DNA of 64,000 nucleotides from Alicyclobacillus acidocaldarius subsp. acidocaldarius Tc-4-1 (GTDB lineage Bacteria; Bacillota; Bacilli; Alicyclobacillales; Alicyclobacillaceae), in NCBI RefSeq assembly GCF_000219875.1, contig NC_017167.1, forward strand, positions 2,503,361 to 2,567,360, given 5' to 3'. Position 1 is the first letter of the stretch; the number at the start of each line of letters is the position of its first letter. Positions 1 through 7,885 of the stretch are shown here, piece after piece. The position numbers and the translations under genes are program-made. The notes beneath the pieces were generated by a model, which saw nothing but the letters and a program-made list of their open reading frames with translations, ran no database searches and was not told the origin of the DNA.

Positions 1-402
1 GCTCTTGAGCGACATGCGCTGGACCTGCTCCCGGTTGCCCACAATCATGAGACACCCTGGGCTCAAATACCGGCTGATGGACTCGGTGCGCATGGCGCCA
101 ATGACAAACCGGCTCAGCGTCTTGTGCAGGCCCTCTTTCCCGCCGAGCACCGTGCCTTCCACGATGCGCACCACTTCCGCGAAGGTCAGGCGCTCAATTT
201 GCTCCTTCTCCTTCTTTTCCACGCGCACCGTGCCGATGCGGTCAAGCGTGGACACGAAGCCCTCCGCCTCAGCTTCTTTGATGGCTCGGTAGGCCGTCCC
301 CTCGGACACGTTCAACACGCGTGCGATTTTGCGAACGGAAATCTGGGATCCAACCGGCAGGGATCGGATATACTCCAGGATTTGCTGATGTTTAGTCGTC
401 AC
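1..402 (-). CDS. YtoI-like DRTGG/CBS-domain regulator, N-terminal part
   Basis: The gene runs off the left edge, so only about 134 N-terminal residues are visible. The first 60 residues form a winged HTH with the text VSEGTAYRAIKEAEAEGFVS. A DRTGG-type segment follows (VVRIVEGTVLGGKEGLHKTL, then FVIGAM and LMIVGNR), the arrangement of Bacillus YtoI, which continues into CBS and hotdog domains. A GTG start at 402 is preceded by AGGAGG seven bases upstream. In this family the DRTGG/CBS part is thought to sense a nucleotide ligand; the target genes are unknown. It is divergent from the yitT-like gene. Family assignment is by recalled similarity. Confidence 0.8.
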   Translation of the reverse strand, partial: MTTKHQQILEYIRSLPVGSQISVRKIARVLNVSEGTAYRAIKEAEAEGFVSTLDRIGTVRVEKKEKEQIERLTFAEVVRIVEGTVLGGKEGLHKTLSRFVIGAMRTESISRYLSPGCLMIVGNREQVQRMSLKS

Positions 403-540
403 GGATCCTCCTCGGACCGCCCCGCGGTCCCTCACGGCTTAGAATCTAGCTTGATCATAGCTTTCACGAACCTGTCGTCAATTGCCCTTCAAATGCGTGT
501 AGAATGGTGCCAAAGCCTGTGCGATGGGGAGACGTGAGTC

Positions 541-1431
541 ATGCGCGTATACGACGACGTGCGCCGCATGGTGGGCATGCGCGGCGCCTCTCATCCCGCG
601 CTCGATTGGACCTGGCGCATCGCGGTCATCCTCTTTTCCGACTTGGTGGGCGCCGTCGCGGTCAACAACTTCCTCACCCCCGCCCACATCCTCGCCGGCG
701 GCGTCACGGGCGTGGCGCAGATCCTCCATCACTACGTCCCCGCCCTCGGCGTAGGCACCATGTACTTTGTGTTCAACATCCCGCTCTTCCTCCTCGGCTA
801 CCGATATCTCGGGCGCCGGTTCATCTTTCAGACCGGCATTGCCATCCTTGGCTTCTCTGCGCTCGCGGACTTTGTCCGACTCCATTTTTCCACGCCGACG
901 GATCTGCTGCTCATGAGCCTGTACGGCGGCGTGCTCACGGGCCTTTCGTCGGGACTCGTCATCCGCGTCGGCGGCTCCATGGGCGGGACGGACATCGTGA
1001 GCCTCGTGGTGCATCGCCTGACGGGGCGCAATATCGGCTCCGTGAGCTTTGTCATGAACGCCGCCATCGTCCTCTTGTCCATGCTCGTCTTCGGCGTGCC
1101 CGCAGGATTGTACACCCTCGTCAGCATGTACGCCGCGTCTCGCGTTGTCTCGGGCCTGATGCACTTCCAGCAGCGGAAGACGGCACTCATCGTGACCTCG
1201 AAGCCAAGCGAGGTGGCAAGCGCCATCGGCCAGCGGCTCGTGCGCGGCTCGACCGTGATGCGCGCGTATGGCGCGTATACGCAGCGCGAGCGCGGCGTGC
1301 TGCTCTGCGCCATGACGCACCTCGAAATTGCGGATCTCAAGGAGATTGTCCAGTCGCTCGATCCGGACGCGTTCATCACCATCCTCGACACGACGGAGGT
1401 CATCGGGCGATTCCGGCAGAGCGCGCCGTGA
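541..1431 (+). CDS. YitT family membrane protein (DUF161/DUF2179)
   Basis: This 296-residue protein has about five hydrophobic segments between residues 25 and 200, followed by a soluble DUF2179-type C-terminal domain of about 80 residues that ends with a predicted small-molecule-binding fold (AFITILDTTEVIG). The family signatures NFLTPAHILAGGVTGVAQI and GSMGGTDIVSLVVHR are present. YitT proteins are common in Firmicutes, sit in the cytoplasmic membrane and have no firmly established substrate. The ATG is preceded by a GGGGAGACGTGA box. It stands alone, divergent from the YtoI-like gene. Confidence 0.88.
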   Translation: MRVYDDVRRMVGMRGASHPALDWTWRIAVILFSDLVGAVAVNNFLTPAHILAGGVTGVAQILHHYVPALGVGTMYFVFNIPLFLLGYRYLGRRFIFQTGIAILGFSALADFVRLHFSTPTDLLLMSLYGGVLTGLSSGLVIRVGGSMGGTDIVSLVVHRLTGRNIGSVSFVMNAAIVLLSMLVFGVPAGLYTLVSMYAASRVVSGLMHFQQRKTALIVTSKPSEVASAIGQRLVRGSTVMRAYGAYTQRERGVLLCAMTHLEIADLKEIVQSLDPDAFITILDTTEVIGRFRQSAP

Positions 1432-1519
1432 CGAGATCGCCAGGTTTAACTTTTCGTCTCTGCGAGCAAACTTGTAAGGAGCGTCAGTCTGGAAACCCTC
1501 GCAGGGAGGTCGATTGCCC

Positions 1520-1762
1520 TTGAAGATCCCGTTGACCGTCGTCGTGGCCCTCGCCGCGTGGGCCGTAGGTGTGTGGCCGAGCGTCGACGCGTGGGCGGAC
1601 GCGTCCGTCCTTCATCATGCCTTGGCGCACGCGCTGTTCCTCGTGTCGGGCGGATTGCTAGGGTTCGAAGCCGCCCGCTATGCGGCGCAGAGCGCGGCGC
1701 GCCAGCGAACTGAGGAGCGCGAGTACGGCGCCGCCGATGCGGAGGAGGTGGCGCAATCGTGA
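1520..1762 (+). CDS. small two-helix membrane protein A
   Basis: This 80-residue protein begins at TTG 1520, nine bases after GGGAGGT; a TTG at 1514 is closer to that box and less likely. Two hydrophobic helices (residues 3-20 and 28-53) are joined by a short loop. The second begins with a His-rich motif, VLHHALAHALFLVSGG. The C-terminus is charged and soluble. The next gene overlaps its stop codon and encodes a similar small protein with VHFSQHLAI at the matching place. The two look like tandem copies of one unit. Helix-associated histidines recall the metal- or haem-binding CtaG/DUF1404 type membrane proteins, but that link is only a suggestion. Confidence 0.6.
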   Translation: MKIPLTVVVALAAWAVGVWPSVDAWADASVLHHALAHALFLVSGGLLGFEAARYAAQSAARQRTEEREYGAADAEEVAQS

Positions 1763-1950
1763 AGCTTTCCCCATGGTTGCACGCCGGTGTGGCGTACGTC
1801 GGCGCGGCGGCGCTCGCGGCCACGTATTTGCCGGGCGTGATGGACGACGCGCTGCCGGCGGTCCACTTTTCGCAGCACCTCGCCATCACGGCGGCCGCGT
1901 TTCTGACGGCGTACGGCGTGGAGCGATTGCGCCAGTCCGCTGGAAAGTGA
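1759..1950 (+). CDS. small two-helix membrane protein B, paired with A
   Basis: This 63-residue protein starts at GTG 1759, overlapping the stop of the preceding gene by four bases (GTGA), behind GAGGAGGTG. The overlap implies translational coupling and roughly equal production. It has two predicted helices (about residues 8-23 and 35-55) with the motif VHFSQHLAITAAAF, then a basic tail. The layout parallels its upstream partner, so the two may form a heterodimer. No function is recognised. Confidence 0.6.
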   Translation: MKLSPWLHAGVAYVGAAALAATYLPGVMDDALPAVHFSQHLAITAAAFLTAYGVERLRQSAGK

Positions 1951-2029
1951 GCGAGACCTGCGACAGACCCCCACAGTTTCACCTCGATGTGACGAATGAA
2001 TGTGATACCACACAATCGAGGTGACTTCT

Positions 2030-2713
2030 GTGAATCGGGGTCTTTTTCTCGCCATCGCGGCGTCGGCGGTCAGCCTCCTGTCGTTCACCGGAGCGCCTGC
2101 CGCCGAGGCGCAGACCGCGCAGGGCAACGTGCTTTTGGCTGTCGCCAACGCCACAGGCAACGGAACCGGCGGTGCGCCCCCGGGCAATGGCACTCGACCG
2201 AATATCCACCAGATCATCACGCAGTTTGAGCAGGCGATTGCGCCGTATGAGAACATTCATCCGACGCAGATCTCCCATCCGCCGCTGCCGACGCAGTCCC
2301 TGCCGACGTCGCCCGCGGCCATCGATCAGGCGCTTCAGCAGACGCTCCAGTCCTACAAGCAGGCCACGCAGAGCGACAGGCAGGCGCAGGCCCAACTGCA
2401 GGCAGCCTTCAGCGCGTACATCAGCGCACTTCAGCTCTTCGTCCAGGTGGGCGATCTCAATGTCCTCACGCAGCAGACGCCGGATTCCACGGCCGTCGTA
2501 TCGTATCTCGAGGATGCACTGTACACGCAGGCGGAGGTATCCGCCGACTTCCAAGTCCTTGAGCAGGCCCACACAGCCGGAGACAACAGCAAGCTGCTCG
2601 CCGCGCTCCTGGACATGACGCAGCTTGAACAGCAGAAGGTGTCGGACATCAAGACCGCCACGAAGATCCTGGCGAAGATGACGAGCACGCTCCAGGCTGG
2701 ACTGTCCGACTAG
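2030..2713 (+). CDS. secreted protein of unknown function
   Basis: This 227-residue exported protein has a signal peptide (MNRGLFLAIAASAVSLLSF, probable cleavage after the AEA near residue 27). A Gly/Asn/Pro-rich linker (residues 35-55) follows, then a largely helical, Gln- and Ala-rich domain with heptad-like spacing (for example QSYKQATQSDRQAQAQLQAA). GTG 2030 is preferred over GTG 2021 because GAGGTGA then lies five bases upstream. The low-charge helical body resembles cell-surface or spore-associated proteins, but no known domain is recognised. A good terminator follows directly. Confidence 0.75.
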   Translation: MNRGLFLAIAASAVSLLSFTGAPAAEAQTAQGNVLLAVANATGNGTGGAPPGNGTRPNIHQIITQFEQAIAPYENIHPTQISHPPLPTQSLPTSPAAIDQALQQTLQSYKQATQSDRQAQAQLQAAFSAYISALQLFVQVGDLNVLTQQTPDSTAVVSYLEDALYTQAEVSADFQVLEQAHTAGDNSKLLAALLDMTQLEQQKVSDIKTATKILAKMTSTLQAGLSD

Positions 2714-2720
2714 GGCACGG

Positions 2721-2746
2721 GCGCCGCGCCATGCGGCGCTCGTTTT
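2721..2746 (+). terminator. terminator of the secreted-protein gene
   Basis: GCGCCGC (2721-2727) pairs perfectly with GCGGCGC (2733-2739) across a five-base loop and is followed by TCGTTTT. Confidence 0.8.
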
Positions 2747-2850
2747 CTGTTCGGCGGGTTCGTTCGGATTCCGCGTCCAACATCACGCTCGGACGCGGCA
2801 CCCGGGTGGGGGTATGCGGGGTCAGTCTTCCGCGTCCTGTCACGCAAGCC

Positions 2851-2893
2851 TCAAACAAACAAAAAACCCCGCCTCGCGCTTGAGACGGGGTTT
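2851..2893 (-). terminator. terminator of cysK
   Basis: AAACCCCG (2864-2871) pairs with CGGGGTTT (2886-2893), and the stem extends by three further pairs after one mismatch. On the minus strand it is followed by TTTTTTGTTTGTTT. The other sequence between 2714 and 3040 shows no gene; a short inverted repeat GTGTAG/CTACAC lies near 2925-2950. Confidence 0.85.
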
Positions 2894-3040
2894 CCCGCAG
2901 ACCGGGCAGTCAGGGATAGGTACAGTGTAGAACAAGGTCAACTACACCACACCGTCAGTATATCGGGTCCGCGAACTCCTCACATGAGTCTTGAGACCTA
3001 TCTTTGCGATTGCAGCGCCGAAATTTCGATGCAAGCCCCG

Positions 3041-3964
3041 TCAACTCTGGTACAAATCGGACGACAGATACCGTTCACCGGTATCCGGGGCCATGCACAG
3101 CACGCGCGCCTCCTTGGGAAGCGCCGCGGCGATGCGCAGACCGTGAAAGACAGACGCCGCCCCGGACGCCCCGAGCAGAATGCCCTCTTCGGCGGCGACG
3201 CGGCGCGCCATCATCTGGGCGTCGTGATCGTCAATGAGCAGGATCTCGTCAAACGCCTCGCGGTTCAGGATGCTCGGCACAAATCCCGGACCCGTGCCGG
3301 GGATTTTGTGCGGACCCGGTTGACCGCCCGAAAGGACAGGGGAGCCCTTCGGTTCCACGACGTAGATTTTGATGCCGGGGATGCGCTGCTTCAGCACCTC
3401 GCCCGTGCCCGTCACCGTGCCGCCCGTGCCAGCGGTCAACACGAGCGCGTCGAGCTTTCCCTCGAAGTCCTCGATGATTTCAAGCGCCGTCGTCTTGCGA
3501 TGTGCGTCAGGATTCGCGGGGTTGTCGAATTGAGCCGGAATGAAGCTGTGCGGAATACGCGCGGCGAGCTCCTCGGCGAGCTCAATGGCGCCCTTCATCC
3601 GCTTCGACTCGGGCGTCAGATGCACCTCGGCGCCGTACGCCTTGAGCAACTTGACGCGCTCCTCGGTGGCGTTCTCGGGCATCGTGATGATGCAGCGGTA
3701 CCCTTTGGCGGCGCAGACCATAGCGAGCCCGATGCCTGTGTTGCCCGACGTCGCCTCGATGACGGTGCTCTTCCCCGGGATAAGCTTGCCCTGACGCTCC
3801 GCCTCCAAAATCATGTTCAAGGCCGGCCGATCCTTCACGCTGCCCGCCGGATTTTTGCCTTCGAGCTTCACATAGACGCTCGCGCCGTTGGGATCCGGCA
3901 GGCGGTTCAGGCGAACGACCGGCGTGTGTCCGACGAGATCGAGAATCGAGTTGTACAGTGGCAT
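3041..3964 (-). CDS. cysK: cysteine synthase (O-acetylserine sulfhydrylase)
   Basis: PLP enzyme making cysteine from O-acetylserine and sulfide in the cytoplasm. The 307-residue protein has the family length. It shows the Schiff-base lysine in GSVKDRPALNMI, the substrate loop TSGNTGIG, the phosphate-binding glycine loop TAGTGGTVTG and the C-terminal serine region GASGAAS. ATG 3964 is chosen because GAGGAG lies eight bases upstream; an earlier in-frame start at 3979 has none. cysE (15.4 kb) and the sulfate-reduction operon (59-64 kb) would supply its two substrates. A CBS-like beta-replacing enzyme of the YrhA/MccA type cannot be excluded. Confidence 0.92.
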   Translation of the reverse strand: MPLYNSILDLVGHTPVVRLNRLPDPNGASVYVKLEGKNPAGSVKDRPALNMILEAERQGKLIPGKSTVIEATSGNTGIGLAMVCAAKGYRCIITMPENATEERVKLLKAYGAEVHLTPESKRMKGAIELAEELAARIPHSFIPAQFDNPANPDAHRKTTALEIIEDFEGKLDALVLTAGTGGTVTGTGEVLKQRIPGIKIYVVEPKGSPVLSGGQPGPHKIPGTGPGFVPSILNREAFDEILLIDDHDAQMMARRVAAEEGILLGASGAASVFHGLRIAAALPKEARVLCMAPDTGERYLSSDLYQS

Positions 3965-4006
3965 GGCCAATCTCCTCACGCGCCGCGGCCGAAGCCGCAG
4001 CAGAAA

Positions 4007-4027
4007 TATACCAACTTCTATAGTATA
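4007..4027 (-). promoter_or_regulatory. cysK promoter with overlapping inverted repeat
   Basis: On the minus strand TATACT (4027-4022) is a good -10 box, but no convincing -35 is seen, which suggests an activated or repressed promoter. TATAC and GTATA form an inverted repeat across 4007-4027. A GC hairpin without a T run (about 3981-4000) lies in the leader just before the ribosome binding site. Confidence 0.45.
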
Positions 4028-4052
4028 ACTCGGAAAACGCGAAACGCCAGCG

Positions 4053-4505
4053 TCACCCGATGTTCAGCGTCTCGTTGAGCAGGCGGACGGCGGCCTCCTC
4101 GTCCTGGCACACGAGCAGCATCGTATCATCTCCACAAATGGTGCCGAGCAAGCCGGGCGGATCCAGCGCGTCCATCAGCGCGCCGATGGCGTGCGCGTTC
4201 CCAGGGGCCACCTTGATGACAATGAGGTTGTTGGCGCGCGCGTGCGAGATGAACACCTCCGCCAAGCGACGCTGCAGCGCATCCACCGAGACCTTGTTCA
4301 CCGCGGTGGGCAGGGCGTATTTGTACTTGCCGTTTGAACCCACCACCTTGACGAGCTGCAGTTCCTTGATGTCGCGCGAAATGGTGGCCTGCGTGACGGG
4401 GAATCCCGCCTCCTCGAGTGCGCGCACCAGATCCTCTTGGGTCTCAATCTCGTTCTGGCTTACAATCTCGCGAATGCGCATCAAGCGCTGTTCCTTGCTC
4501 TGCAC
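4053..4505 (-). CDS. argR: arginine repressor/activator ArgR (AhrC type)
   Basis: Hexameric arginine-dependent regulator of arginine biosynthesis and catabolism. The N-terminal winged helix carries EIETQEDLVRALEEAGF and the recognition text VTQATISRDIKELQLVKV. The C-terminal oligomerisation and arginine-binding domain has APGNAHAIGALMDALD and GTICGDDTMLLV. The start is taken as GTG 4505 because AAGGAG lies eight bases upstream and the N-terminus then matches Bacillus AhrC (150 residues); ATG 4532 and ATG 4523 lack such a site. It is transcribed toward cysK, separated by the cysK promoter. Confidence 0.93.
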   Translation of the reverse strand: MQSKEQRLMRIREIVSQNEIETQEDLVRALEEAGFPVTQATISRDIKELQLVKVVGSNGKYKYALPTAVNKVSVDALQRRLAEVFISHARANNLIVIKVAPGNAHAIGALMDALDPPGLLGTICGDDTMLLVCQDEEAAVRLLNETLNIG

Positions 4506-4692
4506 AGACAGTCTCCTTTTCATCCGTCGCATGATTGTCGCTCAACGATGCTGTCCAACAAGGATTTTACCGCATCCTGTTGCGCTTGATCCGAACCTTT
4601 CACGTTGAAGTGGAGAAGGTATCGAGGGTTCACGAAATCCACGAGCGCTCATCCCGCGCTTGCGTTACACTGATGCCTAGAGGTGATTTCGC

Positions 4693-5952
4693 ATTTCGCA
4701 GCGGCAAATCCTTCACATCGACATGAACGCGTTTTACGCTTCGTGTCACGCCGCCGCCGATCCGGCGCGCTACGCGGGCAAACCCGTCGCCGTCGCGGGC
4801 GACCCGGCCACGCGCCACGGCATCGTGGTCACCGCGAGCTACGAGGCCCGCGCCCGAGGCGTCAAGCCGCCCATGCCGGTCCACCAGGCTCTGGCGCGCT
4901 GCCCGGAGCTCATCCTCGTGCGGCCCGACTTTCGGTTGTACCGCGCGTATGCGCGACAGGTGTTCGCCATCGTGCGCGAGTTTACACCGGATGTCGAGAT
5001 CGTCAGCATTGACGAGTGTTACGCCGACGTCACGCGCGTGCCAGGCGGGGACAGGCCAGTTGATCTCGCCCGCGCCATCCAGGCGCGCCTGCTCGACTCG
5101 CTTGGGCTTCCGTCGAGCATCGGCGTGGCGCCTAACAAGTTCCTGGCCAAGATGGCGAGCGACATGAAGAAGCCGATGGGCATCACGGAGCTCCGCACCG
5201 ATCACATTCGCAGCTTACTGTGGCCGCTCGCCATCGAGCATATGCACGGCGTCGGCCCGAGCACCGCGAAGAGGCTCAGGCGCCTCGGCATCCTCACCAT
5301 TGGCGATCTCGCCGTGCAGTCGTTCGATGTCCTCGCCCGCGCGCTCGGACCGCGGGCTGCCGAGCTGAAGGCGCGCGCCAACGGCATCGATCCGCGCCCG
5401 CTTGAGACGGAACCTCAGCCGCCAAAAAGCGTGGGCCATTCGATGACCTTGGCGAAGGACGCGCGGTCGTTCGCCGAGGTGGAGGGCGTCGTGATGGATT
5501 TGTGCGATCGCGTCGCGTCGCGCATGCGCCGCTATGGCCTGATGGGCCGCGTGATTGCCGTGGTCGTGCGGGATCGCCGCATGCGCACCTCGCGCCACCA
5601 GGACACCCTGGCGACGTACGTGCGCCACACCGGTGAACTTTTTCAAGCCGCGAGGGCACTGTTTGAACAGATTTGGCCGGCCGAGCCGGTGCGACTGCTC
5701 GGGGTCTCGGTGGAGGGCCTGGTGCCGCGCGACGGGCAGGGCGTGCAGCTTCACCTGTGGGACGCCGTGCCCATCGCAGCCGAACCAAGGGACGAGCGGC
5801 TGGAGAAGCTCGAGCGTGCCATCGACGAGGTGCGGGCCAAGTTTGGCCCGAACGCCATTCGCCTGGGCCGCTCGCTCTCCGGGCAGAGGGACGACGTGCA
5901 CGCGCGCGGCACGTCGCTCGAACGATTCGATGACGAGGAGGAAACACCGTGA
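4693..5952 (+). CDS. dinB: DNA polymerase IV (Y family), apparent AUU start
   Basis: Error-prone translesion polymerase. The Y-family N-terminus QILHIDMNAFYASC carries the first catalytic aspartate in HID. This lies upstream of the first ATG (4723), which therefore cannot be the true start. The only plausible initiator is ATT 4693, six bases after AGAGGTGA; TGA at 4684 closes the frame upstream. With it the protein has 419 residues. The catalytic SIDECYADVT (Asp107/Glu108), the palm motif GVAPNKFLAKMASDMKKP and the HhH segment MHGVGPSTAKRL are all present. A C-terminal little-finger domain follows. The stop overlaps a small downstream gene. Confidence 0.92.
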   Translation: MSQRQILHIDMNAFYASCHAAADPARYAGKPVAVAGDPATRHGIVVTASYEARARGVKPPMPVHQALARCPELILVRPDFRLYRAYARQVFAIVREFTPDVEIVSIDECYADVTRVPGGDRPVDLARAIQARLLDSLGLPSSIGVAPNKFLAKMASDMKKPMGITELRTDHIRSLLWPLAIEHMHGVGPSTAKRLRRLGILTIGDLAVQSFDVLARALGPRAAELKARANGIDPRPLETEPQPPKSVGHSMTLAKDARSFAEVEGVVMDLCDRVASRMRRYGLMGRVIAVVVRDRRMRTSRHQDTLATYVRHTGELFQAARALFEQIWPAEPVRLLGVSVEGLVPRDGQGVQLHLWDAVPIAAEPRDERLEKLERAIDEVRAKFGPNAIRLGRSLSGQRDDVHARGTSLERFDDEEETP

Positions 5953-6050
5953 CGGATCCTTTGCACGGCAACCTTGACCCGATTGGGACCATTCTGGCGT
6001 GCCTCGTCCTGGCCATCGGCCTGGTGGCGTGGACCAGCAGGCGGTCGTGA
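5949..6050 (+). CDS. 33-residue membrane peptide coupled to dinB
   Basis: GTG 5949 overlaps the dinB stop (GTGA) and is preceded by GAGGAGGAAA. The 33-residue product has an acidic, polar N-terminus (MTDPLHGNLDPIG), one hydrophobic segment (TILACLVLAIGLVAW) and a basic tail (TSRRS), so it should be a single-pass inner-membrane peptide. Translational coupling to a polymerase gene is unusual. No function is known. Confidence 0.65.
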   Translation: MTDPLHGNLDPIGTILACLVLAIGLVAWTSRRS

Positions 6051-6073
6051 CGAGCCGCCTGCTCCCATCATCC

Positions 6074-6361
6074 TCACGCGCGAAGCCGCATGCGCCCCGG
6101 CCGCTCTTCCCGCGCCGCGCTCTGATACGCTTCTTCTTCCAATTGCCGCGCCCGTTCGCGATCCGCTCCGAGCCAGAAGTACAGATTCGCCCCGATGTAG
6201 AGCGCCAGCAGAAGCAGCCAAAGCGCCGAAAACGTGCCCGCGACGCCGTGCTCGAGCTTCGGCAAGCGCGGCACGCCGTACGCCGCGAGCGCGAGCGCCG
6301 CAAGCCCATAGATGGCCGAGTACGTCCGCACCTGTCTCGGCACGCCCACTTTTCTCCGCAT
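6074..6361 (-). CDS. two-helix membrane protein, unknown
   Basis: This 95-residue protein starts at ATG 6361 behind AGGAGGACG. It has a short basic N-terminus (MRRKVGVPRQVRT), two hydrophobic helices (about 13-29 and 42-62) joined by PRLPKLEHG, then a charged helical tail rich in Arg and Glu. A longer reading upstream lacks a ribosome binding site. No family is recognised. It is convergent with the dinB pair. Confidence 0.65.
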   Translation of the reverse strand: MRRKVGVPRQVRTYSAIYGLAALALAAYGVPRLPKLEHGVAGTFSALWLLLLALYIGANLYFWLGADRERARQLEEEAYQSAAREERPGRMRLRA

Positions 6362-6496
6362 ACCGCGTCCTCCTCCTTTGCCTGTCCGACATATATGCGC
6401 CAAGCTTCCGAAACATGCAGCGCCCCACATCGCATGACTCTCGCTACATCGGGGAACATTGAGCACGAAACCAATGCACTTGGAGGAGGATGAGCC

Positions 6497-6748
6497 ATGG
6501 GCGTCATGGAGACCTTCGAGAACTGGAAGCAATTCTTAGGGGAACACGTCGATCGCGCGAAGGAAGCCGGTCTGAATCAGGATCAGCTCGCGAACATCGC
6601 CACGAAGGTCGGCGAGTTTTTGGCGAGCAAGGTGGATCCCAAAAACCCTGAGCAACAGCTCCTGAAGGAAATGTGGAACGTGGCGGACGATGAAGAACGC
6701 CGCGCCATCGCGAGCATCATGGTGAAAATGGCGGATCGGGCGCACTGA
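6497..6748 (+). CDS. DUF3243 family protein
   Basis: This 83-residue soluble, all-helical protein has the DUF3243 pattern FENWKQFLGEHVDRAKEAGL, then IATKVGEFLASKVDPKNPEQ and LLKEMWNVADDEERRAIAS. The family is found in spore-forming Firmicutes and has no known activity. ATG 6497 follows GGAGGATGAGCC. It is a single-gene unit ending in a strong terminator. Confidence 0.85.
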   Translation: MGVMETFENWKQFLGEHVDRAKEAGLNQDQLANIATKVGEFLASKVDPKNPEQQLLKEMWNVADDEERRAIASIMVKMADRAH

Positions 6749-6753
6749 CGAAG

Positions 6754-6793
6754 AGGCGCCGTCCGGGCCGTGTGCCCGAGGCGGCGCCTTTTC
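6754..6793 (+). terminator. terminator of the DUF3243 gene
   Basis: AGGCGCCG (6754-6761) pairs with CGGCGCCT (6782-6789), followed by TTTTC. It may also serve the minus-strand gene ending at 6801 only weakly. Confidence 0.85.
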
Positions 6794-6800
6794 GTTCGCG

Positions 6801-7546
6801 TCAGGTGAGCGCGGCCCACGCGAGATGCCTTGCTCCGTCCCACCAGGCTACCCAATGGCCATCGGTGTAGAAGGGCGCGGGAAGCGCGGTCTCGGTTTGC
6901 GACGGCCGGTGGAGCAAAAGCGCGCGCCCTCCGCCTGCGTCGCTCTGATCGACGGCGAGCCAGGTGGCGTCGCCGCTTGCCGTCCCCGCCTCTCCATCCG
7001 TCCACTGCTCCAAGACGGATGCGCCCAACCTGTACGCGAACAAGGGATACGGCGCGGAGTTCTCAGGTGAGTTCGGCTTTGGGTTCGCGTTCAACTGCAA
7101 GATGGCGGTCTCGTCGGTCGCCGCATAGAGCGTGCCCGGGTGCCAGAGGGGGACGGCCGTCCGGTTCACCGGGCCTGGTGAAAGGCTGATGCGCACCAGT
7201 CGCGCAGAGGCGGACGGATCGAACGGATGCTTCGATATTGCCTCCACGCACCACAGCGCCCGCTCTCCCACGGCCATCGAGAGCACGGATACTGCACGAC
7301 GCAGAGCACGTGCCCGTCGATGGACCAGACCTGGCAGCCCGGCAGTGACAGATGGTGAACCGCTCCGTACGGTGCGGCCGCCGAGCGGAACGAGATGCGC
7401 TCGATGGGGAGTTCGGCCACGGCGTGCCTTTCGCTCATGACCGGCGCCAGGTTTGCGTGCCGCGGTTCGGCGTACGTGAACCACACCACATCGACCGCCG
7501 CCACGTCAAACAGCCCTGCGGCGACCCATCGAACCCAGCGCGCCAT
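6801..7546 (-). pseudogene. membrane-anchored protein of unknown function, frameshifted
   Basis: The gene is split over two frames. From ATG 7546 the frame gives a TM anchor and reaches VWSIDGHVLCVV near 7300. The protein then continues one frame over as VSVLSMAVGERALWCVEAIS to the stop at 6801. Adding one base near 7288-7300 (a GG read as G would do) restores one 248-residue protein. Its body is beta-rich, with alternating short strands such as TLYAATDETAILQLN, and looks extracytoplasmic. No family is recognised. The break is either true decay or a sequence error; three other genes in the window show the same kind of single-base break. Confidence 0.6.
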
Positions 7547-7606
7547 CCTCGACGCCCCTCTCTTCAGGTGCACGTGCACGTCTCGCACCGCGCGAACCAT
7601 CGGTTG

Positions 7607-7635
7607 TTGTTGGATCTAATTCCACGAGATAGAAT
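7607..7635 (+). promoter_or_regulatory. sigma-A type promoter
   Basis: TTGTTG (7607-7612), a 17-base spacer and TAGAAT (7630-7635). It points at the short open frame starting at 7688. Confidence 0.5.
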
Positions 7636-7687
7636 CTCGACGATCAACAAAAATATCCAAGATAGGAATGAAAGGAGGCTCGGTGGC

Positions 7688-7885
7688 ATGGAGCATGGAC
7701 TGGGGCAGCCTGAGGAGGCGACGTCAAAACGGCAGGCGCCGCCTTCGCGGAACCTGCCGTCCATTTCCACGTATCACAACTCGAACGTCTCGCCGATTTT
7801 GAGCTCCACCGCGTCGATGCCGCGCGCCTTACAGTCCGCGACGAACTTCGCACCGTCCTGCGCAATGAGCGGGAACGTGTTGTAG
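7688..7885 (+). CDS. possible small protein, doubtful
   Basis: ATG 7688 lies nine bases after AAAGGAGG and downstream of a good promoter, which argues for translation. However, the 65-residue product (MEHGLGQPEEATSKRQAPPS at its start) is low in hydrophobic residues. The frame also runs antisense into the metallo-hydrolase gene and crosses that gene's terminator. Either only the first part is real, or an indel hides the true frame. No homology is recognised. Confidence 0.3.
   Translation: MEHGLGQPEEATSKRQAPPSRNLPSISTYHNSNVSPILSSTASMPRALQSATNFAPSCAMSGNVL
7725..7760 (-). terminator. terminator of the UPF0173 gene
   Basis: ACGGCAGG and CCTGCCGT form an eight-pair stem around a GC-rich loop, followed on the minus strand by TTTTGACG. 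Confidence 0.65.
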
